A stretch of 64,000 bases of DNA from Flavobacterium nitrogenifigens (GTDB lineage Bacteria > Bacteroidota > Bacteroidia > Flavobacteriales > Flavobacteriaceae), in the NCBI RefSeq assembly GCF_003254565.1, contig NZ_QJRI01000180.1, positions 124,001 to 188,000 on the forward strand, given 5' to 3'. Shown in pieces: positions 17,694 through 26,662 of the stretch (its first letter is position 1; each line of letters starts with the position of its first letter). A program made the position numbers and the translations under genes. Below the pieces are notes generated by a model. That model was not told the origin of the DNA. It searched no databases and saw only the letters and a list, made by a program, of their open reading frames with translations.

Positions 17694-18235
17694 TTAGACT
17701 GGCTTAGATTTTTAGACATACTTAGACTTCTTAGATTTTGACTTATTTTACAATAATGTAGCTCTAAATCGTGATGTCATTTTAGTGATTTCCTCTAATA
17801 AATTAATTAATTCAATTGTATTTTTTTCATTTATGAATCCTAAGTCAGATGAAATTAAAAGTTGTGTTTCAACTTCATATGCCGATCCAATGGCAATTTC
17901 TAAAAATCGAGCAAAATCTTTATTTGAATTTCTTGAAGAACCTTCTGCAATATTTGAAGGAATTGACACTGCAGCTCTTCTTAGTTGATTAATTATTCCG
18001 AATTTTTCTTCACTAGGAAATGTGGCTGTTATAGAATAAATTTTAGAACAAAATAATCTGCTTTTTTTCCAAATCAAAAGCTCTTTAAATTGATGCATGG
18101 CTTATAATAGTTGATAGATTTTAATAAGGTCTTAAGATTTCAAAAAATTAAACTTCTTAGGGGTTATGCAATTAAATAAATTTAAGCATAAGATCTAAGA
18201 AGTCTAAGTATGTCTAAAAATCTAAGCCAGTCTAA
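17694..18235. mobile_element. Orphan IVS-like unit: four-helix-bundle gene inside a 43 bp perfect inverted repeat
   Basis: Bases 17694-17736 and 18193-18235 are perfect reverse complements, 43 of 43. The 456 bases between them contain essentially one gene, coding for a four-helix-bundle protein of the 23S intervening-sequence protein family. The left arm ends one base before the pseudouridine synthase ATG at 17692 and the right arm begins two bases after the panB stop, so the unit fills the intergenic space exactly. A transcript would form a 43 bp stem carrying the ORF in its loop, like IVS elements in 23S rRNA helices, but here it is outside rRNA. No target-site duplication is obvious. Calling it mobile is inference. 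Confidence 0.6.
17748..18098 (-). CDS. Four-helix bundle protein (23S rRNA intervening-sequence protein family)
   Basis: The 116-residue protein starts MHQFKELLIWKKSRLF, the usual 'W+K+' opening of the family. It also has the conserved middle segment QLRRAAVSIPSNIAEGSSR and a helix with FLEIAIGSAYEVETQLL. Predicted as four helices with no active site. Relatives are encoded in intervening sequences of 23S rRNA genes, beside diversity-generating retroelements (Avd), or alone; their biochemical role is unsettled, nucleic-acid binding being the best guess. It lies in the same orientation as panB and the pseudouridine synthase, enclosed by a perfect inverted repeat, which suggests insertion into a pre-existing hairpin or transfer as a unit. 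Confidence 0.9.
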   Translation of the reverse strand: MHQFKELLIWKKSRLFCSKIYSITATFPSEEKFGIINQLRRAAVSIPSNIAEGSSRNSNKDFARFLEIAIGSAYEVETQLLISSDLGFINEKNTIELINLLEEITKMTSRFRATLL

Positions 18236-18237
18236 CT

Positions 18238-19056
18238 TTAATATTGTTCATTAGCATTAGGGAAATCACTAGATTTCACATCAGCAGCGTATTGTCCGAT
18301 TGCTTTTGTCATTTCTTCGTAAAGATTTAAGTAACGGCGAAGGAAGCGTGGACTGAATTCGTTATTCATTCCTAACATATCGTGGATTACTAAAACCTGA
18401 CCGTCAACACCGCCTCCAGCTCCAATTCCGATAACTGGAATAGAAATGCTATCAGCTACTTTTTTAGCAAGCGCTGCAGGAATTTTTTCCAAAACAACAG
18501 CAAAGCATCCTACTTTTTCAAGCATTTGAGCATCTTCGATTAGTTTCTCAGCTTCTTCTTCTTCTTTAGCGCGAACCGTATAAGTTCCGAATTTATAGAT
18601 AGATTGAGGAGTTAAACCTAGATGGCCCATTACTGGAATTCCAGCATTTAATATTTTTTTGATAGACTCTTTAATTTCTTTTCCTCCTTCAAGTTTTACA
18701 GCATGTGCACCACTTTCTTTCATGATTCTGATAGAAGAACGTAAGGCTTCTTTTGAATCTGACTGATAACTTCCGAAAGGTAAGTCAACTACAACCAAAC
18801 CTCTTTCTACAGCGCGAACTACAGAAGAAGCATGGTAAATCATCTGATCTAAAGTAATAGGTAGAGTAGTTTCGTGACCCGCCATTACGTTTGATGCCGA
18901 ATCACCAACTAAAATTACATCAATACCAGCGGTATCAACAATTTTAGCCATTGTATAATCATACGCAGTCAGCATAGAGATTTTTTCTCCATTGCTTTTC
19001 ATTTCAATTAATGACTTTGTTGTGATTCTTTTATAATCTTTTTTTGCTACTGACAT
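18238..19056 (-). CDS. panB: 3-methyl-2-oxobutanoate hydroxymethyltransferase
   Basis: The 272-residue TIM-barrel enzyme transfers a hydroxymethyl group from methylene-tetrahydrofolate to alpha-ketoisovalerate, the first step of pantothenate synthesis. The family motifs are clear: MLTAYDYTMAKIVD, LVGDSASNVMAG (metal-binding Asp), AVKLEGG, MGHLGLTPQS and GIGAGGGVDGQVLV. Length matches PanB (about 265-275). Its stop is two bases from the right arm of the 43 bp inverted repeat. Other pantothenate genes are not in the window. Confidence 0.96.
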   Translation of the reverse strand: MSVAKKDYKRITTKSLIEMKSNGEKISMLTAYDYTMAKIVDTAGIDVILVGDSASNVMAGHETTLPITLDQMIYHASSVVRAVERGLVVVDLPFGSYQSDSKEALRSSIRIMKESGAHAVKLEGGKEIKESIKKILNAGIPVMGHLGLTPQSIYKFGTYTVRAKEEEEAEKLIEDAQMLEKVGCFAVVLEKIPAALAKKVADSISIPVIGIGAGGGVDGQVLVIHDMLGMNNEFSPRFLRRYLNLYEEMTKAIGQYAADVKSSDFPNANEQY

Positions 19057-19107
19057 TTTATTGTTTTTTTGATAATGTAAAAGTATTGAATAATTGTAAA
19101 ACGGGAA

Positions 19108-20301
19108 TCAGCAATAATAGAATATTTCGACAGAAAATAGTTTACCGTCTTTAAAATCTAAACGGAATTGACTGTCTTCCATTACGATACTATAAATGTG
19201 AGGCGATTTTAGAGAAGCTTCAATATAAGTTCCATATTTTTCAATGAAAGCTTTTTCAGACAGTGTATGATCTAAAATAGCATTAGAGTTTATAATAAAT
19301 TTATTGTTTTCGTTAATGAAAACTTTAATGATTTCTCCTTGATTTTGCTTTTCATCAACAGAAACTTCCAAATCTGGATAGTAATAAAATAAATCACTCA
19401 GATAAATTCCGCATTCATCTGAAATGCGAGTTTTTTTGGGCGGATTTCCCATTGTTTTAATCAAATCTGTCAGCGAAATGTTAACCGATTTTGTTTTAAA
19501 ACTTTTTAATGAATAATGCGATTTTTGTGTGAATGCAATTATCTGTTCGACTAATTTATGATTTGCCAAACCTTTGGCCAATGCCATATTTAATTCTGTT
19601 TCGGTAAGTAATTTAGAGTCGTTTAGCTGTTTTACAACTTCGTAATATCTTTGATATGCTGGAATTAATTTATCGTAATTACTGTTCCAAGCCAATTCTA
19701 CAATTCTTTCGCTAACTGTTTTACGTTCGTTAAGAGCAGTAGCATCAAGTTTGTCAAATTCTTTTAAAAGAGCATCAAAATTAGGTCGTGGACCAAGAAA
19801 TTTTCTAAGTGTATATTTAGAATATTCTTCATTAAAACTACCATTTATATTTACCCATTCATCAGGATTTATAGGAAGATAATTTACGGGAACAGGATCT
19901 CCAGTAAATAAAATTTCTCTGATTTTTGAACTCTTATCAGGCAAAGCTCTCGCTTTCAATCCTGCAGCAAGAACAAAAAGATGATTGCCTCCATAATAAG
20001 CATCGCCACCTTCAAGAATTGGGTTCTTAGGATCTTTAACTTTTAGATCTTTTGCATTAAGACTTTTAGCGATATATTTTTCTTGAATATATCCTTCGCT
20101 CAAATTATCGGCTTGTATTTTGTACCAGCCATTTTGATTTTCTGATAATAAACGGACTTCTGCTCCATATTTAAAATATCCTAAAAAATCTGCAGATGGA
20201 TTTGGCGAAGTATAGAGTCTTGTGTCTGAGTTTAAAAAATAACGTTCTTGAGAATGAAGTAGAATGGAGCAGAAAAATAATAAGAAGTAAAGTTTTTTCA
20301 T
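19108..20301 (-). CDS. Secreted SH3-domain protein
   Basis: Starting at the ATG at 20299-20301 gives 397 residues with a signal peptide (MKKLYFLLFFCSILLHSQ). Upstream in-frame codons to 20337 encode a stretch from a palindromic repeat and are rejected. The N-terminal part contains a bacterial SH3 repeat (about 20-80: DTRLYTSPNPSADFLGYFKYG ending in GYIQEKYI) and a second, looser SH3-like stretch (about 100-165, LFVLAAGLKARALPDKSSKI). The rest is helical then beta-rich, without a recognised enzyme motif. It is likely periplasmic, perhaps binding peptidoglycan. Lies 51 bases upstream of panB on the same strand. Confidence 0.82.
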   Translation of the reverse strand: MKKLYFLLFFCSILLHSQERYFLNSDTRLYTSPNPSADFLGYFKYGAEVRLLSENQNGWYKIQADNLSEGYIQEKYIAKSLNAKDLKVKDPKNPILEGGDAYYGGNHLFVLAAGLKARALPDKSSKIREILFTGDPVPVNYLPINPDEWVNINGSFNEEYSKYTLRKFLGPRPNFDALLKEFDKLDATALNERKTVSERIVELAWNSNYDKLIPAYQRYYEVVKQLNDSKLLTETELNMALAKGLANHKLVEQIIAFTQKSHYSLKSFKTKSVNISLTDLIKTMGNPPKKTRISDECGIYLSDLFYYYPDLEVSVDEKQNQGEIIKVFINENNKFIINSNAILDHTLSEKAFIEKYGTYIEASLKSPHIYSIVMEDSQFRLDFKDGKLFSVEIFYYC

Positions 20302-20319
20302 GAATGTTTCTATATTTTT

Positions 20320-20392
20320 TTGCCACGAATTCCACAAATTAACACTAATCTATATAAAAATAATTCGTGCTAATTTGTGGAATTCGTGGCAA
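20320..20392. repeat. Hairpin of the GCCACGAATT family
   Basis: A perfect 22 bp inverted repeat (20320-20341 with 20371-20392, 29-base loop) lies between the L-serine dehydratase stop and the SH3 gene start. The arm shares GCCACGAATT and CACTAA words with 5025-5094 but differs in the middle, with both arms changed together. Confidence 0.88.
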
Positions 20393-20400
20393 CTTAAATT

Positions 20401-21828
20401 TTAGCAATCAGCCATATTTACGGCAACTGCAAGACCTCCTTCAGAAGTTTCTTTGTATTTTGAATTCATATCTTTTGCTGTTTCCCACATTGTGTTAATC
20501 ACTTTGTCTAAAGGAACTTTAGCATTTTTAGAATCAGTTTCTAGAGCTAATTCAGCAGCATTTATCGCTTTAATGGCACCCATTGTATTTCTTTCGATAC
20601 AAGGAATCTGAACTAAACCGCCAATAGGATCACAGGTCAAACCTAAATGATGTTCCATTGCGATTTCAGCAGCCATAAGAACCTGAGCAGGAGTTCCGCC
20701 CATCAATTCGCATAAAGCTCCCGCCGCCATTGCAGAAGAAACGCCAATCTCAGCTTGGCATCCGCCCATTGCTGCAGAAATAGTAGATCCTTTTTTGAAG
20801 ATACTTCCGATTTCGCCGGCAACCATCAAAAATTGTTTGATTTCTTTTTCGCCTGCACTATGGTTTTCAATTACCATATAATACATTAAAACGGCCGGAA
20901 TTACTCCAGAACTTCCATTTGTTGGAGCTGTAACAACACGTCCTAAAGAAGCATTTACTTCATTTACGGCAAGTGCAAAACAGCTAACCCATTTTAAAAT
21001 CTGGCGAAATTTAACTTCAGTTTTTCTAATTTCTTCCAGCCAGCTTTGCGGGTCGGTATAATTTGATAATCCGATTAGGTTTTGGTGCATGTCAAAAGCT
21101 CTTCTTCTTACATGAAGTCCGCCAGGAAGAATACCCTCTGAGTGGCAGCCAATATACATACACTCCAGCATAGTATTCCAAATACGCATTAATTCAGAAT
21201 GCACTTCTGCTTCTGGGCGCATCGAAATTTCATTTTGATATACAATTTCAGAAATTGATTTGTTTTCAGTAATCGTATAATTCAATAATTCAGCTGCATT
21301 TTGAATTGGGTAAGGAAACGCACATTTTATTGCTTTCTTTTCTTTAGCGTTGGTACGTTCTTCTTTTACAACAAACCCGCCTCCGATAGAATAAAAAGTA
21401 GATTCGTATTCTGAGTCATCAGATTTGTAAGCTGTAAATTTCAATCCGTTGGCATGAAACGGAAGAAAGTCTTTGTTAAAAACAATGTCTTGAAGAAAAA
21501 AGAACGGAATCACTTTTTGGTTACCCAAATTGATTTCGTTTGTAGTTTCGATTTTTTTAATAATTCCTGCGATATCTTCAACAGGAATATATTCAGGATC
21601 TTGTCCGCTCAATCCGAGCATTACGGCAAGATCTGTTGCGTGGCCTTTTCCAGTTAAAGAAAGTGAGCCATATAAGTCGACTTTTACTCTAGTAATATCG
21701 TCTAAAATTGCTTCGTCTTTGAGCTCTTCAAGAAAACGTTCAGCAGCACGCCAAGGACCTAAAGTATGTGAGCTTGAAGGGCCAACGCCAATTTTAAGCA
21801 TATCAAAAACAGAGATACATTCTTCCAT
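20401..21828 (-). CDS. sdaA: L-serine ammonia-lyase, single-chain iron-sulfur type
   Basis: This 475-residue fused beta-alpha L-serine dehydratase converts L-serine to pyruvate and ammonia using a [4Fe-4S] cluster. The N-terminal domain carries GVGPSSSHTLGPWRA, and the C-terminal domain has TNGSSGVIPAVLMYY, SAAMGGCQAEIGVSSAMAAGA and CDPIGGLVQIPC, whose cysteines are the expected cluster ligands. It ends MADC, a terminal cysteine also seen in relatives. Cytosolic, and probably monocistronic: it faces a divergent antiporter gene across about 300 bases. Confidence 0.95.
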   Translation of the reverse strand: MEECISVFDMLKIGVGPSSSHTLGPWRAAERFLEELKDEAILDDITRVKVDLYGSLSLTGKGHATDLAVMLGLSGQDPEYIPVEDIAGIIKKIETTNEINLGNQKVIPFFFLQDIVFNKDFLPFHANGLKFTAYKSDDSEYESTFYSIGGGFVVKEERTNAKEKKAIKCAFPYPIQNAAELLNYTITENKSISEIVYQNEISMRPEAEVHSELMRIWNTMLECMYIGCHSEGILPGGLHVRRRAFDMHQNLIGLSNYTDPQSWLEEIRKTEVKFRQILKWVSCFALAVNEVNASLGRVVTAPTNGSSGVIPAVLMYYMVIENHSAGEKEIKQFLMVAGEIGSIFKKGSTISAAMGGCQAEIGVSSAMAAGALCELMGGTPAQVLMAAEIAMEHHLGLTCDPIGGLVQIPCIERNTMGAIKAINAAELALETDSKNAKVPLDKVINTMWETAKDMNSKYKETSEGGLAVAVNMADC

Positions 21829-22099
21829 TGTTCAATTTTTATTAAGACAAAGATAATCGAATAATGCAATTATGATTATTTTTTGAATGTTAATCTTGCA
21901 TATTTGTTAAAAAAGATATTAAAATTTAATAATTCGGCAACGAAATAAATTTAAAACCTTAATATGCGCTTTACGTAAAAAGTTAGCTATTTTTAGGTAT
22001 TTTTGTAAAAGAACGAGTTGTAAAGAATACTCGATTCGTCAATATTAATACTTCATGGATTTTGTTTGAATTCTGAAAAATGTCTTTTTACAAATTATA

Positions 22100-22129
22100 A
22101 TGCCACAAGAAGATAAAGTTACCATATGA
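22100..22129 (+). other. Possible nine-codon upstream ORF coupled to the antiporter start
   Basis: ATG at 22100 encodes MPQEDKVTI and stops at TGA 22127-22129, overlapping the antiporter ATG (22126-22128) as ATGA. Such an overlap permits translational coupling. With nine codons and no comparison available this may be chance. Confidence 0.3.
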
Positions 22130-24273
22130 TAGAATTTTTTAAACATCTATTACAAGAATTCGAATTACCTTTAAGTAACCCTGTATTAATTTTTTCATTA
22201 ATACTTTTTATAATTCTGCTTTCACCAATTTTACTTAAAAAGATTAATATTCCAGGAATTATTGGGCTTATTATTTCGGGAGTTATCATTGGCCCTCACG
22301 GATTAAATATTTTGGCAAAAAACTCTGCAGTCGATTTATTTTCGACAATTGGACTTTTGTATATCATGTTTATTGCAGGATTGGAATTGGATATGAATGA
22401 GTTTAAAGCCAACAGAAATAAGAGTTTACTCTTTGGTCTTTTTACCTTTATTCTACCGCTTTCTATCGGATTTCCAGTTTGTTTTTATTTGCTTCAATAT
22501 GATTTTAATGCCAGTTTTTTGACAGCAAGCATGTTTGCAACTCACACTTTGGTTGCGTATCCTATTGTCAGTAAATTGGGAATTGCCAAAAATCAGGCGG
22601 TTGCCATTACCGTTGGAGGAACCATCTTGACCGATACTGCCGTTTTGATTATTCTGGCCGTAATTATGGGAAGTGCTCAGGGGAATTTAAATCAAGCATT
22701 TTGGGTAAAACTGATAATTTCTTTAGCTATTTTTTCTGCCATAATGTTTGTAATTATTCCACGTGTTGCAAAATGGTTTTTCAAGAAATTAGAGAGTGAA
22801 AAACATGCCCATTATATTTTTGTGCTTTCTGTGGTTTTCTTTGCCGCCTTTTTGGCCGAAGTAGCAGGAGTAGAGCCAATCATTGGAGCTTTCGTAGCAG
22901 GTTTGGCATTAAATCCGCTTATTCCGCATTCTTCTGCTTTGATGAATAGAATAGAGTTTATTGGAAACTCATTATTCATTCCGTTCTTCTTGATTTCAGT
23001 GGGAATGTTAGTTGATGTCAGCGTTATTTTGAGCGGACCAACTGCTTTGATCGTAGCAGGAACTTTAAGTGTTGTGGCCATATTCGGTAAATGGATTGCA
23101 GCATTTTTTACTCAAATTGTTTTTAAATACACTAGAACCGAAAGACAGCTTATTTTTGGATTAAGCAGTGCGCACGCAGCAGCAACTTTGGCAGTAATTT
23201 TGGTGGGTTATAAAGCTAAAATTTTAGACGAAAATATCTTAAACGGAACCATTATTCTGATTCTGATTACATGTATTGTAGCTTCATTTGCTACTGAAAA
23301 GGCGGCCAAGAAAATTGCAATCTGCGAAGAAGAATTCTCACATGAAGATACAGAAAGAGACCAAATTCTTGACGAACATATTCTGATTCCGTTGGCTAAA
23401 ACTTCGGCGGCGGCGAGCTTACTGGATTTTGCCCTTTTGATAAAAGATAAGAAGTCATCTAACCCAATTACTTTATTGACGATTGTTCCTAATAATAATC
23501 AAGCAGAAAAGAACATTCTGAAATACAGAAAAGCAGCTGATAAATTTGTTATTCAAGGTTCTGCTTCAGAAGTTAAAATCAATACCATTGCCAGAATTGA
23601 TCACAACCCTGCGAGTGGAATTGCCAGAACTTCAAAAGAAATTATGTCTGATATTGTGATTGTGGGATGGCCGAGAAAGACAGGATTTATTGATAAAATT
23701 TTTGGAGAAAATGTAGATTCGATAATCAATAATGTCGATAAGACTTTGTTTATCTGTAGGTTCCAGAAAAATTTTATTGAAGAAAAAAGACTGGTTTTTA
23801 TCTGCCCTCCATTTTCTGAAAGAGGCGTTGGTTTTCATTTGCTTCTTCAGAAAATATGCCGTCTATCACAGGAATTAAGCATTCCGATTGTGCTTCATGC
23901 CGAATATAAAACGCACGAAACCATTCAGCAGATTGCTAATAATTTAAAATTAAATGCCAAATTAGGATTCAAAAATGTTTCGGATTGGGAAGATTTTGAA
24001 AGTATCTCTGACGAAATAAAACCAACCGATTTAGTTGTCTTCAACCTTTCTAGAAAAGGCTCTGTTTCGTATCAGTCTATTTTTGATAAACTGCCTCAGA
24101 AATTTGAGAAATATTTTGACAGCAATAATGTGATACTGGTTTATCCGCAAGACGATCGCAAAGAAAGCGCAATGGATGCTTACGAAGATTTTACTGCATC
24201 ACCTTTAGCAAAAGGAATTGAAGCTATAGAACAGATTGGACGAGGCATTGGAAGTATTTTGAAGAAAAATTAG
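22126..24273 (+). CDS. Kef-type cation:proton antiporter with C-terminal Usp-like region
   Basis: The 715-residue protein has about twelve membrane segments (residues 15-395) of the CPA2 Na+/H+ exchanger fold, with the discontinuous-helix region near GGTILTDTAVLIILA and the aspartates expected for ion binding. The cytosolic C-terminal 310 residues look like tandem universal-stress-protein folds (HILIPLAKTSAAASLLDFA and later LVFICPPFSERGVGFHLLL), as in several Bacteroidota antiporters. Predicted role: Na+ or K+ for H+ exchange at the inner membrane with nucleotide-sensing control. It heads a short plus-strand run with the DUF2625 gene 29 bases downstream. Confidence 0.9.
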   Translation: MIEFFKHLLQEFELPLSNPVLIFSLILFIILLSPILLKKINIPGIIGLIISGVIIGPHGLNILAKNSAVDLFSTIGLLYIMFIAGLELDMNEFKANRNKSLLFGLFTFILPLSIGFPVCFYLLQYDFNASFLTASMFATHTLVAYPIVSKLGIAKNQAVAITVGGTILTDTAVLIILAVIMGSAQGNLNQAFWVKLIISLAIFSAIMFVIIPRVAKWFFKKLESEKHAHYIFVLSVVFFAAFLAEVAGVEPIIGAFVAGLALNPLIPHSSALMNRIEFIGNSLFIPFFLISVGMLVDVSVILSGPTALIVAGTLSVVAIFGKWIAAFFTQIVFKYTRTERQLIFGLSSAHAAATLAVILVGYKAKILDENILNGTIILILITCIVASFATEKAAKKIAICEEEFSHEDTERDQILDEHILIPLAKTSAAASLLDFALLIKDKKSSNPITLLTIVPNNNQAEKNILKYRKAADKFVIQGSASEVKINTIARIDHNPASGIARTSKEIMSDIVIVGWPRKTGFIDKIFGENVDSIINNVDKTLFICRFQKNFIEEKRLVFICPPFSERGVGFHLLLQKICRLSQELSIPIVLHAEYKTHETIQQIANNLKLNAKLGFKNVSDWEDFESISDEIKPTDLVVFNLSRKGSVSYQSIFDKLPQKFEKYFDSNNVILVYPQDDRKESAMDAYEDFTASPLAKGIEAIEQIGRGIGSILKKN

Positions 24274-24302
24274 GCAATCTTTTAAAAGCTGTAAACCAAA
24301 TA

Positions 24303-25046
24303 ATGAAACTAAAACTCCTGTTAATTGTATTGATCGCAATTACTTTTACAGTAAGCGCACAGAATAAAATGAAAAGCACAAAAGAACTTATAGACAAAGC
24401 CGATCCAGGCTGGCCAATTGTGGAAGAGTGGATTAAAACTGCAAAAAATAAAGTAGAGATTCTGCCAGTTGATCAAGCGAGAGCAAGCGAAACGTTATAT
24501 AAAACTCAAGTTACGACAAGGTCAACTATGGGTGCTGTAATTTTTATGACAGGTGGTCTTTTAATAGACGATGGCTGGATTAGAATTTTGGGGTCTGGAA
24601 GTTCAAAATTTAATAGAACATTACCAGATTGGAATAAAGGAAAATCATTTAATGAGTTTGGCGAAACGCCAAGTTTCCTGCTGATTGCTGATGACGCCAT
24701 TGGCGGTTTTTATTTATTAAACGGAGGCGGATTAGGAAGTGATCTTGGAAAGATCTATTATTTCTCGCCTGATAATTTAGAATATGAACCGCTTGATATT
24801 ACATACTCAGAGTTTTTAGGTTTTTGTTTTAGTAATGACTTGGATAAATTCTATGAAGGGAATAGATGGAATGGATGGCGCGAGGAGGTATCGAAATTAA
24901 AAGGCGATGAAGTTTTTAATTTTTATCCATTTTTATGGACAGCTGAAGGAAGTGATATCAATAAAAGCACAAGAAAAATTATCCCAATTCAAGAACAGTA
25001 TAATTTAAATCTTGATTTGCGTAAACAAATTGGTTTGGGGCAATAA
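24303..25046 (+). CDS. Secreted DUF2625 family protein
   Basis: The 247-residue protein has a signal peptide (MKLKLLLIVLIAITFTVSAQ) and then the DUF2625 body: STKELIDKADPGWPIVEEWI, STMGAVIFMTGGLLIDDGWIRILGSGS, DDAIGGFYLLNGGG and the C-terminal FLGFCF/WNGWREEV segments. The family has no established function. Many relatives are cytosolic, so the signal peptide here is notable. It lies between the antiporter and the glyoxalase-like gene with gaps of 29 and 30 bases, suggesting one transcript. Confidence 0.82.
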   Translation: MKLKLLLIVLIAITFTVSAQNKMKSTKELIDKADPGWPIVEEWIKTAKNKVEILPVDQARASETLYKTQVTTRSTMGAVIFMTGGLLIDDGWIRILGSGSSKFNRTLPDWNKGKSFNEFGETPSFLLIADDAIGGFYLLNGGGLGSDLGKIYYFSPDNLEYEPLDITYSEFLGFCFSNDLDKFYEGNRWNGWREEVSKLKGDEVFNFYPFLWTAEGSDINKSTRKIIPIQEQYNLNLDLRKQIGLGQ

Positions 25047-25076
25047 AGCTTGAAAAAATTTCAAAAGAACATAAAT

Positions 25077-25439
25077 ATGAATCACAATGCTAAGTCAATA
25101 CGCCCATTTATAGGTTCTAAAAACTTTGAAATATCAAGAAGTTTCTATCGCGATTTAGGATTTGAAGAAACGGTTTTAGAATCTAATTTTTCGGTTTTCA
25201 AAACGGGAGAAATTGCTTTTTATCTTCAAGATTATTATGATAAAAGCTGGATTGAAAACACGATGATTTTTCTAGAAGTTGACAATGTTGAACGTTATTA
25301 TCAAGAGCTTTTAGCTTTGAATCTTCCCGAAAAATATGAAGGAGCAAAATTAACTCCGATAAAATATCTAGATTGGGGAAGCGAATGTTTTCTTCATGAT
25401 CCAGCTGGAGTATTATGGCATTTTGGAAAATTCAAGTAA
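25077..25439 (+). CDS. Glyoxalase/bleomycin-resistance family protein
   Basis: From the ATG at 25077 (MNHNAKSIRPFIGSKN, 120 residues; the TTG at 25050 gives an unlikely lysine-rich extension) this is one vicinal-oxygen-chelate module with the typical SRSFYRDLGFEE and FLHDPAGVLWHFGKF strands. Only part of the metal-ligand set is evident, so it may bind rather than convert a ligand. It resembles the stand-alone VOC proteins often annotated as glyoxalases. Its 3' end overlaps the convergent acyltransferase gene by 27 bases. Confidence 0.78.
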   Translation: MNHNAKSIRPFIGSKNFEISRSFYRDLGFEETVLESNFSVFKTGEIAFYLQDYYDKSWIENTMIFLEVDNVERYYQELLALNLPEKYEGAKLTPIKYLDWGSECFLHDPAGVLWHFGKFK

Positions 25440-26549
25440 TAATTTTTTCTCACTCAAGAATCTTGTTCTCAATTTCATAAAGGGTTTCTCAATTATTTGG
25501 TGAAGTAGATATGCAGCTGTTACACAGGTAATAATGCAAATTAACATTGAAAATGTACTTTTTGTATCGATATTTAAATAAGCGAGAAATTCCTGCGTAA
25601 CATGTATAATTCCTTTGTGAGTTAAATAAATTCCATATGAAAGACTTGCTATAAAAGTAGTAGTTTTAGAATTCCATTTGTATAATACACTTTCAGTAGA
25701 AATAGCAGCCATTACTACAAATCCGTAGCCAAGTCCAATTATTGGAAACCCAAAAATTGATGCGTAAAAAGATCTTTCTTCAATACAAAGAATATAAGCT
25801 CCAAGCAATATTAGAAGTCCAATAATCAATAAAAGATTTCCGTATTTCGAAATTTTATTCCATAATTCAGGAACAAACTGATATAAGGCTGCAATTGAAA
25901 CCCCGATCAAAAGTCCATCCAAGCGATTGTATGTTGGGTAGTAAATATACTTGTACCAATAAAGCCAAGAATTATCATTTTCAATAGTTGGAATATATAA
26001 TTTTTCCCAACTATAAAATCGAATGACAAATCCTAATATGACAAAGATAATTAGCAGCCAATATGATTTGTTGAAGAATTTTGTGTTTAGCAAAAAGTAT
26101 AGAAATAAGGGTAGGAGAAGATAAAAGTGTTCTTCGACGCAAAGTGACCAAGCATGCGAAAATGTACCAAAATCTTTAAGATTTAAATCAAAATTTTGTG
26201 TAAAGGTGAGTAGTTTCCATAAAGAAGGAAGAGCTTCTCTTTCTCTAAAAAAAGGGAAAAGATAATAGATTGCTGTGACAAACCAAAAAGCAGGAAGAAT
26301 TCTAAAAAAGCGTTTTACAAAAAAGTCTTTAAACGAAATTCCGACGCCATTTTTAATTTGAAAAAATAGTTGAGAAGAAATTAGAAAACCGCTTAAGACA
26401 AAAAATAAATCGACTCCTGTCCAGCCAAATTTCGCAATTATAGGAAGCCATTCCGGGTAATCAAATACAGGAACTTGATAGTGAAATAAAAAAACAAAAG
26501 AGATTGCAAAAGCACGTAAATGATCTAGCCCGTAAAGTTTTTTATCCAC
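25413..26549 (-). CDS. Membrane acyltransferase, OafA/YrhL (acyltransferase 3) family
   Basis: This 378-residue protein with about ten membrane segments opens with the family motif LDHLRAFAISFVFLFHY, whose Arg and His are expected at the active site. FFVLSGFLIS and the WSLCVEEHFYLLLPL motif follow. Such proteins O-acylate sugars of lipopolysaccharide, capsule or other envelope polymers at the inner membrane. No glycosyltransferase genes are nearby, so the acceptor is unknown. The gene ends convergently inside the glyoxalase-like gene and starts with its own upstream region (26550-26662). Confidence 0.9.
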   Translation of the reverse strand: MDKKLYGLDHLRAFAISFVFLFHYQVPVFDYPEWLPIIAKFGWTGVDLFFVLSGFLISSQLFFQIKNGVGISFKDFFVKRFFRILPAFWFVTAIYYLFPFFREREALPSLWKLLTFTQNFDLNLKDFGTFSHAWSLCVEEHFYLLLPLFLYFLLNTKFFNKSYWLLIIFVILGFVIRFYSWEKLYIPTIENDNSWLYWYKYIYYPTYNRLDGLLIGVSIAALYQFVPELWNKISKYGNLLLIIGLLILLGAYILCIEERSFYASIFGFPIIGLGYGFVVMAAISTESVLYKWNSKTTTFIASLSYGIYLTHKGIIHVTQEFLAYLNIDTKSTFSMLICIITCVTAAYLLHQIIEKPFMKLRTRFLSEKKLLLEFSKMP

Positions 26550-26662
26550 CGTTGTAAGTTTGTATGATTTGGTTATTTTGAACTCAAAGGTATATGTTTT
26601 TGTGAAGCTTAAAACTTGAAAATAGAAGGTTTATTAACATTTTTTTTCTAACTTCAAGTAAA

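Noticed and set aside
17717..17719. ATG at 17719 as the start of the pseudouridine synthase
   Set aside because: The nine extra residues are encoded by the inverted-repeat arm; the family start fits 17692. An AAGAAG run upstream keeps it possible, so this is a preference, not proof.
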